Assembly (NCBI GenBank): GCA_002480525.1
Contig: DLCH01000049.1
Span: 12,810 to 27,102, forward strand
Length of the DNA: 14,293 nucleotides
Direction of reading: 5' to 3'
From: Gammaproteobacteria bacterium UBA7803
Lineage (GTDB): Bacteria > Pseudomonadota > Gammaproteobacteria > Pseudomonadales > Azotimanducaceae
In this document: positions 1-5,293 of the stretch, piece by piece
How the letters are laid out: the number at the start of each line of letters is the position of its first letter
Numbering within the stretch: the stretch's first letter is position 1
Notes under the pieces: generated by a model
What the model saw: the letters and a program-made list of their open reading frames with translations, nothing else
What the model was told of the DNA's origin: nothing
Databases searched by the model: none
Program-made: the position numbers and the translations under genes

Positions 1-14
1 GGGGGGGGGGGGGG
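1..14. repeat. Homopolymeric G run at the window edge
   Basis: Fourteen consecutive G residues open the window. Nothing else in the window has a comparable mononucleotide run. A pure G run at the extreme end of a contig is a common by-product of sequencing chemistries that read absent signal as G, so it may not be genomic. It lies upstream of the first gene and affects no coding call. Confidence 0.85.
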
Positions 15-24
15 TAGAGTAATA

Positions 25-48
25 CGTGGAATCCACGGTTTGCCGTGG
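25..48. repeat. Nested inverted repeat ahead of the first gene
   Basis: CCACGG (33-38) and CCGTGG (43-48) form a perfect 6-bp inverted repeat with a TTTG loop. CGTGG at 25-29 can pair with the same CCACG arm, so two alternative hairpins are possible. No T tract follows, so a terminator is not supported. It might be the remains of a terminator for a gene beyond the window edge, or an operator for the gene at 78. The function is unknown. Confidence 0.35.
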
Positions 49-77
49 CGCGTCGGCGGGGGAAGCTGCGCAGTGTC

Positions 78-587
78 ATGAACCACTCGAGTGCAAAGGC
101 AGGGTTGCGGTCGTGGGCCGCTGCTGGGGGCCATCGGCGGCTCTGGTACGTGTGCCTGCCTTTCGTATTGGCGGGGCTGCTTGCCGGTCCCTGCGCCGCG
201 GCATTTGCGGTCCTGGAGGAGCGAGCAGCCGTTGCGGGTGACGCTCCGGTTGCAGGAGTCCATCCGGCGCACGCCCATACTCATGCTCATGGTTCCGGCC
301 ATGGACTGGCTCATGACCACGAACACGAGCACGTCTCGGACGACGCCGATCATCCGACAACCATCGATGATGGCTGTTGTTTCGGGGTAGAGAGCCCCCC
401 GCCGGCGGCCGGCAAGTCCTCTCCTGAACCCAAACCCTACTCGGGCATGGTGCTGGCGACCGCGGGGCCGCTGTCCCGAACGAGCCCGCTGCCTGTGAAT
501 CCCCAGATCGGCGAGGCTGTCGATCGATCACGGCTGCATCAGACCTCTCCTCCCGTGTACCTGGTCACGCTGAGAATTCGGGATTAG
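78..587 (+). CDS. Secreted or anchored His-rich putative metal-binding protein
   Basis: This 169-residue protein matches no enzyme family I recognise. Residues about 21-45 form a hydrophobic segment preceded by Arg and His residues, consistent with a signal peptide or membrane anchor. Residues 62-93 hold a dense cluster of His with Asp and Glu (HAHTHAH, HDHEHEH). This is followed by a Cys pair at 100-101, then a Pro-rich linker and a C-terminal PPVYLVTLRIRD. A secreted leader, a His cluster and a short C-terminal hydrophobic motif are typical of small accessory proteins beside heavy-metal efflux or copper genes. I infer periplasmic binding of a divalent metal; the metal cannot be told. The ATG at 78 is preferred over an upstream in-frame GTG at 45 because the extra residues are only a basic stretch. 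A MerR-type regulator follows on the same strand after 71 bp. The ORF is certain to be open, but the function is tentative. Confidence 0.7.
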   Translation: MNHSSAKAGLRSWAAAGGHRRLWYVCLPFVLAGLLAGPCAAAFAVLEERAAVAGDAPVAGVHPAHAHTHAHGSGHGLAHDHEHEHVSDDADHPTTIDDGCCFGVESPPPAAGKSSPEPKPYSGMVLATAGPLSRTSPLPVNPQIGEAVDRSRLHQTSPPVYLVTLRIRD

Positions 588-610
588 GCCGTTCACCAAT
601 TTCCGTACTG

Positions 611-630
611 CTCCGGACACTGATCTGGAG
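611..630. promoter_or_regulatory. Imperfect palindrome before the MerR-type gene, candidate operator
   Basis: CTCCGGA (611-617) and TCTGGAG (624-630) form 7-bp arms with one mismatch around a 6-bp spacer. The element sits 28 bp upstream of the regulator's ATG. MerR-family regulators bind dyads of about this size between widely spaced -35 and -10 elements and often control their own gene. I could not identify a convincing -35/-10 pair around it, so this is only a candidate autoregulatory site. Confidence 0.3.
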
Positions 631-645
631 CTTGGGATTGAAATT

Positions 646-650
646 GGAGG
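646..650 (+). promoter_or_regulatory. Shine-Dalgarno site fixing the start of the MerR-type gene
   Basis: GGAGG ends 8 bases before the ATG at 659. An in-frame TTG at 632 would extend the protein by nine residues but would place this strong site inside the coding sequence, so the ATG is chosen. Confidence 0.7.
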
Positions 651-658
651 ACAGTCGA

Positions 659-1189
659 ATGGAAACTCTCTCGGTCACTCAGAAGACTCGACAAACGCGT
701 GTCGGCAATTTCCAAGTCGCGGACCTGGCGCGCCGGGCCGGCGTTACCGCAGCCACGGTGCGCTATTACGTGCGGGTCGGCCTGCTCGACCCCGATCGCG
801 ACCGGTACAACGGCTACCGGCGGTTTTCCCGCGAAGACCTGCGGCGTTTGATCTTCGTTCGCAAGGCTCAGGCGCTCGGACTCACGATTTCGGACATTCG
901 CCTCATCCTCGACCGGCTGGACCATCACGACCCTGTCTGTGAGCTGGTCGTCGATACGGTCGAGCGGCGTCTGGAAGAGATTCGCGTCCAGTGCGACGAG
1001 CTGGCGGCGCTCAAGGCGCGCATGGAGGCCGCACTGGAGCAATGGGCCCGTGAGCCCGCCGGCGAGACCGACTCGGATTTCTGCCCGCTGATCGAACAGG
1101 TCGACGCCCGTTGCGGGATGGCCGAGCCCACGCAACATGCGGGGGGTCGCAAGCCTGGGTTGCGGGCCGTCCCGCAGGCCGCATCGTGA
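659..1189 (+). CDS. MerR-family transcriptional regulator, heavy-metal-responsive type
   Basis: This 176-residue DNA-binding regulator has the MerR winged helix-turn-helix at about residues 16-85. It contains FQVADLARRAGVTAATVRYY, followed by GLLDP, NGYRRF and LGLTISDIRLIL, all standard for the family. Residues about 94-135 form the long dimerisation helix. Cys94 sits at its start, preceded by His89 and His90, and Cys142 lies in a C-terminal FCPLIE motif; Cys112 and Cys152 are additional. In metal-sensing MerR proteins the Cys at the helix start and those near the C-terminal loop bind the metal across the dimer. The usual middle Cys near the end of the helix appears to be absent, so the metal cannot be predicted. 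A 25-residue tail follows the last Cys. The stop overlaps the GTG of the next gene, so the regulator and the polyphosphate kinase are probably co-translated. The family is sure; the metal class is likely. Confidence 0.88.
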   Translation: METLSVTQKTRQTRVGNFQVADLARRAGVTAATVRYYVRVGLLDPDRDRYNGYRRFSREDLRRLIFVRKAQALGLTISDIRLILDRLDHHDPVCELVVDTVERRLEEIRVQCDELAALKARMEAALEQWAREPAGETDSDFCPLIEQVDARCGMAEPTQHAGGRKPGLRAVPQAAS

Positions 1190-1938
1190 GCACCCCGCGC
1201 TCCGGCTACAAGCGGGAGTTGCGGCGCCTGCAGGTGGAGCTGGTCAAGTTCCAGCGCCATCTCATCGACTACGATCACCGCATTGCGATCGTCTTCGAAG
1301 GCCGGGATGCAGCAGGAAAGGACGGCGTGATCAAACGCTTTACGGCTCACACGAGCCCCCGGGAGACCCGGGTGGTCGCGCTCGGGAAACCTTCCGACCG
1401 CGACCGCGAGTCCTGGTACTTTCAGCGCTACGTTCCGCACCTGCCCACCGCTCGCGAGATGGTGCTGTTCAATCGGAGCTGGTACAACCGCGCCGGGGTG
1501 GAGCGCGTGATGGGCTTCTGTAGCGAGACTGAGTATCGGGCGTTCTTCGAGGACGTGGTGCCTTTCGAGCGGCTGCTCGTGCGGTCTGGCATTCAGCTCT
1601 TCAAATACTACCTCGACATCTCCCGTGTGGAGCAGGCGAAACGGCTGGCGGATCGCCGGCGCGACCCGCTCAAGCAGTGGAAGATCAGCCCCATCGACGC
1701 CGTCGCGCTCGAGCACTTCGACGACTACAGCAGTGCCCGGAACGAGATGCTCGCAAAGACGCACCACGACGCCGCGCCATGGTACGTGGTACGCGCCGAC
1801 GACAAGAAGGCCGCGCGATTGAACGTGCTGCGCCATCTGCTGTCGCAGGTCGACTGTCCGGACAAGGACCGCCACGCGACGGTACCGGACGACCGGGTCG
1901 TGTTCGAGTTCGGCGACGCCGGGCTGTTGGCGGGCTGA
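1186..1938 (+). CDS. ppk2: Type-2 polyphosphate kinase (PPK2 family)
   Basis: This cytoplasmic enzyme moves phosphate between polyphosphate and nucleotides; family members make ATP or GTP from the diphosphates or monophosphates. The single P-loop domain covers nearly all 250 residues. The Walker A motif GRDAAGKDG is at 39-47, the lid-region PSDRDRESWYFQRYVPHLP is at 69-87, and LFNRSWYNRAGVERVMGFC is at 94-112. FKYYLDIS and QWKISPID follow, all in family order. In the PPK2 proteins I remember, the Walker B-like motif reads LFDRSW, so Asn96 (codon AAT) in place of Asp is odd. The start is taken as GTG at 1186, which overlaps the regulator's TGA as GTGA. The longer reading from 1111 would overlap the regulator by 79 bp and adds no family sequence. 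No strong ribosome site precedes the GTG, so translation is probably coupled to the regulator. The direction of catalysis and nucleotide preference cannot be read from the sequence. Confidence 0.92.
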   Translation: MSTPRSGYKRELRRLQVELVKFQRHLIDYDHRIAIVFEGRDAAGKDGVIKRFTAHTSPRETRVVALGKPSDRDRESWYFQRYVPHLPTAREMVLFNRSWYNRAGVERVMGFCSETEYRAFFEDVVPFERLLVRSGIQLFKYYLDISRVEQAKRLADRRRDPLKQWKISPIDAVALEHFDDYSSARNEMLAKTHHDAAPWYVVRADDKKAARLNVLRHLLSQVDCPDKDRHATVPDDRVVFEFGDAGLLAG

Positions 1939-2040
1939 TTACATGTCCGATTCCGCGGCGCCGCAATCTGCGGCCATCAACGCGGCCGGATCGAGCGCTG
2001 GGTGGTCGTATTCGATCGACGAAGTCAGGAGAGGAAGCAC

Positions 2041-2244
2041 ATGATGTACGGTGGTGGACACGTCTGGTGGATGCTGGTGGTCGCGGTGCTGGTGGTGGTG
2101 CCTTTCTGGCGTATCTGCCAGAAGGCCGGGTTGCCGGGCGCGCTGAGCTTGCTGGCGCTGATTCCACTGGTGAATCTGGGTTTTCTGTATCTGCTGGCGT
2201 TTACCCGCTGGCCGATTGAAGAGCGTGGCCGGACCCCCGAGTAG
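2041..2244 (+). CDS. Small two-helix inner-membrane protein, function unknown
   Basis: This 67-residue hydrophobic protein has a Gly-rich start (MMYGGGHVWW) and a first membrane helix at about 9-25. A short polar turn WRICQKAGLPG is followed by a second helix at about 36-56 and a basic, acidic tail ending TRWPIEERGRTPE. A very good ribosome site, AGGAGAGGAA at about 2027-2037, precedes tandem ATG codons at 2041 and supports a real gene; an in-frame start at 2002 is less likely. Small proteins with this two-helix layout and a VPFWRIC-type turn are widespread in gammaproteobacteria, to my recollection, without a known role. It lies 102 bp after the polyphosphate kinase and may form a separate unit. 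No metal-binding residues stand out. Confidence 0.75.
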   Translation: MMYGGGHVWWMLVVAVLVVVPFWRICQKAGLPGALSLLALIPLVNLGFLYLLAFTRWPIEERGRTPE

Positions 2245-2273
2245 CCAACGACATATCGGCCGCTGGCCAGGCG

Positions 2274-2777
2274 TCAGCCGAGCGGACGCCAGGCACGCCG
2301 CAGCAACCAAAGCAACAGCAGCGGCAGCACGATCCACTGCAGCAGCGGCGCAAGGCCGGTGCCGAGTAGTGGCAGCGTCGGCATAACGTCGACGTATTGC
2401 CAGCGATCGAGCACTTCGGTTGCCAGCCATTCGAGCCCGACCGTGATCGTCAGGCCGATGCCGAGATAAGCGGCAAGCAGCCGGAGCGAGGCATCGCGCG
2501 CCCAGAACCGGCTCCGCGCCATCAGCGCCGGCCCCGCGTAGGCTGTCAGCGCGATGACGGCGTCGCCGGCTGCCGCCCGGGAGCACATCAAGACGCCCGC
2601 CAGGTGTGGCAGATCGTTCATGCCCTGATACCACGGCACCTGCCAGAACTCCCAGACGAAGTGCAGCAGAAAGGCCAGAAGAGCCACGTCGAGTTCCGGT
2701 GCGCCGAGCAGGGCGGCCGACGCTGGTGGGTCAGCGTGAGGAGGATGCGGAATTTTTCCTGGACCTGTATGCGGCAT
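2274..2777 (-). CDS. Conserved-looking four-helix membrane protein, function unknown
   Basis: This 167-residue protein has a His- and Pro-rich start (HPPHADPP at 11-18) and four probable membrane helices at about 31-47, 70-88, 99-117 and 143-160. Notable polar or aromatic motifs are HFVWEFWQVPWYQGM (39-53), RWQYVDVMPTLPLLGTGL (125-142) and the adjoining APLLQW. The aromatic and acidic motifs look like a conserved family rather than a chance ORF, but I do not recognise a named function. The ATG at 2777 is chosen; the frame stays open to a TTG at 2849, whose extra 24 residues are Ser/His/Pro-rich and not membrane-like. AAGG stands about 10 bases before the ATG. The gene is convergent with the small membrane protein (30 bp between stops) and divergent from hflK. 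Confidence 0.72.
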   Translation of the reverse strand: MPHTGPGKIPHPPHADPPASAALLGAPELDVALLAFLLHFVWEFWQVPWYQGMNDLPHLAGVLMCSRAAAGDAVIALTAYAGPALMARSRFWARDASLRLLAAYLGIGLTITVGLEWLATEVLDRWQYVDVMPTLPLLGTGLAPLLQWIVLPLLLLWLLRRAWRPLG

Positions 2778-2839
2778 ACGGGTTGTACCTTGTGCTGATG
2801 CGTGAGACGACGAAGGCCAATGTGACCGCGGTGATTGGT

Positions 2840-2855
2840 CCGACGTCAACGTCGG
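2840..2855. repeat. Palindrome in the hflK divergent intergenic region
   Basis: CCGACGT and ACGTCGG form perfect 7-bp arms around a CA spacer, 31 bp upstream of the hflK ATG and 62 bp upstream of the divergent membrane-protein start. On the minus strand the palindrome includes TTGACG, a good -35 hexamer, but I see no convincing -10 at normal spacing. A regulatory protein site or a divergent promoter element is possible. A second palindrome, GCTCGAGC, lies at 2857-2864. Confidence 0.35.
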
Positions 2856-2886
2856 CGCTCGAGCGAGACCACCACAGGAACCAACG

Positions 2887-3873
2887 ATGTCACAGCAACC
2901 CGACCTGCCCGATCTCTCTCAACTTCGGCCGCCCCGTGGCGTGGTCCCGATTGCCGTGGTGGTCGGGCTGTTCCTGTGGGCCGGATGGACGGCGTTCTTC
3001 ACCGTTCCGGCCGAATCCGTCGGTGTCATTCAGCGGTTCGGCCACTATCACCGGGAGGCGGACCCCGGCCTGAATTTCAGGCTGCCCTTCGGCATCGAGA
3101 CGGTGACCCTCGTGCCGGTGAAACGCCAGCTCAAGGAGGAATTCGGCTTCGGCACCCCGGGGGCGAGCTTTGCCAGTCAGTCGTCGTCTCCGAATCAATG
3201 GGCGCTGGAGACGACCATGGTCACCGGCGATCTCAACATCGCGCTGGTGGAGTGGGTCATCCAGTTCCGCATCGAGGACCCGTTTCAGTTCCTGTTCAAC
3301 GTACGTGATCCGGGCGATACCTTGCGGGACGTGTCGGAGTCGGTGATGCGGGAGGTGGTCGGTGACCGCACGGTTGACGAAGTGCTCACCATCGGCCGGC
3401 AGGACATCGAAGCCACTGCCCAGGTCGAGCTTCAGGAGGTGGTGAACAAGTACGAAATGGGGCTGCGCATCGACCAGATTCAGCTCAAGAACGTCAATCC
3501 GCCCGAGCCGGTGCAGGCGTCCTTCGATCGGGTCAACGAGGCGCAGCAGGAGCGTGAGCGCATGATCAACGTGGCACGTGGAGAGTACAACCAGGCGGTG
3601 CCGAAGGCGCGCGGTCAGGCGGACCAGCGCATTCAGAGTGCTGAGGGTTACGCCATCCAGCGCGTCAACGAGGCGGAAGGGGACGTGCAGCGCTTCGATG
3701 CCCTGCTCGCGGAGTACCTCAAGGCGCCGGAGGTGACCAAGCGCCGCCTCTACCTCGAGGCGTTCAACGAAGTGCTGCCGCGCATGAAGACCAAGCTCAT
3801 CGTCGACGAAGCGTCGACCTCGGTGCTGCCGCTGCTTCAGCTCGATGCCAACGGAAAGGGGGAGCTGCCATGA
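2887..3873 (+). CDS. hflK: HflK-like SPFH/band-7 protein, modulator of FtsH protease
   Basis: HflK and HflC form a large periplasm-facing cage around the membrane protease FtsH and tune its access to membrane substrates. This 328-residue protein has a short cytoplasmic head, one membrane helix at about 20-38, and the SPFH domain beginning TVPAESVGVIQRFG. NVNPPEPVQASFDRVNEAQQ is the family hallmark near residue 200. A coiled-coil stretch rich in Glu, Arg and Gln follows, and the chain ends with RMKTKLIVDE, the usual HflK ending. It is shorter than typical HflK (about 400 residues) because the Gly-rich cytoplasmic N-terminus is missing. It could therefore be a lineage variant or a second paralogue. 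AGGAA lies about 7 bases before the ATG. It overlaps hflC by ATGA, as expected for a stoichiometric pair. The usual hfq-hflX neighbours are not upstream. Confidence 0.88.
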   Translation: MSQQPDLPDLSQLRPPRGVVPIAVVVGLFLWAGWTAFFTVPAESVGVIQRFGHYHREADPGLNFRLPFGIETVTLVPVKRQLKEEFGFGTPGASFASQSSSPNQWALETTMVTGDLNIALVEWVIQFRIEDPFQFLFNVRDPGDTLRDVSESVMREVVGDRTVDEVLTIGRQDIEATAQVELQEVVNKYEMGLRIDQIQLKNVNPPEPVQASFDRVNEAQQERERMINVARGEYNQAVPKARGQADQRIQSAEGYAIQRVNEAEGDVQRFDALLAEYLKAPEVTKRRLYLEAFNEVLPRMKTKLIVDEASTSVLPLLQLDANGKGELP

Positions 3874-4832
3874 GCAATTTCTGGGGAATCGTCGCCGTGG
3901 TGCTCGGGGCGCTGGTCGCGCTCCTCGCCGGACAGACCTTCTATACGGTGGACGAGACCGAGCGGGTGATCATCACCCAGTTTGGCCGCCCCGTCGGCGA
4001 GGTCATCGATCAGGCGGGTCTCAAGGTCAAGGTGCCGTTCGTGCAGGAGGTGAATCGGATCGAGAAGCGCATTCTCGTCTGGGACGGCTCGGCCAACGAC
4101 ATGCCGACGAAGGACAAGCTCTACATTACCGTGGATACGTTCGGCCGCTGGCGCATTCGTGATCCGCTGCAGTTCTTCCTGCGGCTGCGCGACGAGCGCA
4201 GTGCCCAGTCGCGTCTGGAGGACATCCTCGGCAGCGAAACCCGCAACGCAGTAGCCCGGCACGAGCTCATCGAGATCATCCGCACCACCCAGGGCCGTTC
4301 TCCGGAAGTAGACCCCGTGCTGGCCGACGTGGACATCAGCCAGTTGCTGCCCATCAGCCAGGGACGCGAGCGGATCGAGGCCGGCATCCTCGAAGCCGCC
4401 TCCGGCAAGCTGGCCGAATTCGGCATCGAGCTGCTCGACATCCGCTTCAAGCGCATCAACTACAACGACAGCGTCCGTGAGAAGATCTATGCCCGCATGA
4501 CCAGTGAGCGTGATCAGATCGCCGACCGGTTCCGCTCCGAGGGCGCCGGCGAGGCGGCCCGGATCAACGGCAACAAGGAGCGTGAGCTGCAGACCATCGA
4601 ATCGGTCGCCTACCGGACCATCCAGAAGATCGAGGGCGACGCGGATGCCCGCGCCACCGACATATACGCCCGCAGCTACAACCAGAGTCCGGCGGCGGTG
4701 GATCTCTACACGTTCCTGAAGACGTTAGAGACCTACCGCAACGTCATAGACGCCGATACCACGCTGGTGTTGTCCACCGACAGCGATCTGATGACCTTGA
4801 TGAAGGGCATGGGTGACGTGTCGGTGCGCTAG
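3870..4832 (+). CDS. hflC: HflC-like SPFH/band-7 protein, partner of HflK
   Basis: This 320-residue partner of HflK has an N-terminal membrane helix (about 3-24) with little before it. The SPFH domain opens with TVDETERVIITQFGRPVG, and EFGIELLDIRFKRINY lies near residue 190. A coiled-coil region follows, with GEAARINGNKERE and a conserved A-ARATDIYARSY-type segment. The end, TTLVLSTDSDLMTLMKGM, matches the HflC pattern of a strand followed by SDSD-like residues and a short helix. Its ATG overlaps the hflK stop (ATGA), so the two are translationally coupled. Its TAG stop lies in the CTAG at 4829-4832, shared with the stop of the convergent channel gene. No terminator-like hairpin separates the convergent pair. 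Confidence 0.9.
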   Translation: MSNFWGIVAVVLGALVALLAGQTFYTVDETERVIITQFGRPVGEVIDQAGLKVKVPFVQEVNRIEKRILVWDGSANDMPTKDKLYITVDTFGRWRIRDPLQFFLRLRDERSAQSRLEDILGSETRNAVARHELIEIIRTTQGRSPEVDPVLADVDISQLLPISQGRERIEAGILEAASGKLAEFGIELLDIRFKRINYNDSVREKIYARMTSERDQIADRFRSEGAGEAARINGNKERELQTIESVAYRTIQKIEGDADARATDIYARSYNQSPAAVDLYTFLKTLETYRNVIDADTTLVLSTDSDLMTLMKGMGDVSVR

Positions 4833-5269
4833 CCCGAGCGCTCGGGCTCCATGGGCCAGTACCGGCGCATGGCGAGAAAGGTGAACGACGTGGACCAGCC
4901 GATGAGCACCAGACCGTTCAGGGTTTCGATGGCGCTGATGACCCGCAGATGGCCCACGGGCGCCAGGTCGCCGATCCCGAGCGACGTGTACGTGACCGTC
5001 GAATAGTAGACGTAGCTCATCGCGCTCCGGTCGTGAGCGCCTTCGATGCCACCGACGGCGAACGGGCCTTCCAGAACGAAAAAGGCGGCGGCATACAAGC
5101 CGATCTCCGCCAGGTGGGCGCCGAAGGCGCCGACCATGACGACGAGCACCCGTGCCGGACCGGCGCGGCCGCAACGCGGCAGCAGCCGTGAGGTCCAGCG
5201 CAGCGCCTGGAAGTGGATGAGAAACGTAGCGAGCACCAGGGTGAGGCTCAGCAGCATGGCAATCAGCAT
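4829..5269 (-). CDS. Small potassium-channel-like (Ion_trans_2) membrane protein with GIG filter
   Basis: This 146-residue protein has a first helix at about 1-20, a second at about 41-66, a pore helix and filter at about 88-101 and a final helix at about 109-134. The pore reads TYTSLGIGDLAPVG, aligning with the potassium-channel signature T-x-x-G-Y-G-D. The filter is T95, S96, L97, G98, I99, G100, D101, so Tyr is replaced by Ile and Val by Leu. The two-helix-plus-pore layout with a short extra helix resembles the many small bacterial two-pore-domain-type proteins. It has no cytoplasmic RCK domain. Ion selectivity cannot be assumed with this filter. GGAG lies 9 bases before the ATG at 5267-5269. 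The gene ends in a CTAG shared with hflC and starts 24 bp from the divergent BCCT carrier, which hints at shared osmotic or ionic control. Confidence 0.82.
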   Translation of the reverse strand: MLIAMLLSLTLVLATFLIHFQALRWTSRLLPRCGRAGPARVLVVMVGAFGAHLAEIGLYAAAFFVLEGPFAVGGIEGAHDRSAMSYVYYSTVTYTSLGIGDLAPVGHLRVISAIETLNGLVLIGWSTSFTFLAMRRYWPMEPERSG

Positions 5270-5293
5270 CAGACGATCTCCGGAACCGGTCTT

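Noticed and set aside
1111..1188. Upstream ATG start for the polyphosphate kinase
   Set aside because: It would overlap the regulator by 79 bp and adds residues unlike the family; the GTG at 1186 gives a standard coupled overlap.
925..1875. A 316-codon minus-strand frame opposite the MerR-type and ppk2 genes
   Set aside because: It covers two strongly recognised genes on the other strand and shows no domain of its own.
2270..2290. GGCGTC and GACGCC inverted repeat as a terminator between convergent genes
   Set aside because: The stem is only six bases with a nine-base loop, no T tract follows, and it lies mostly inside the membrane-protein coding end.
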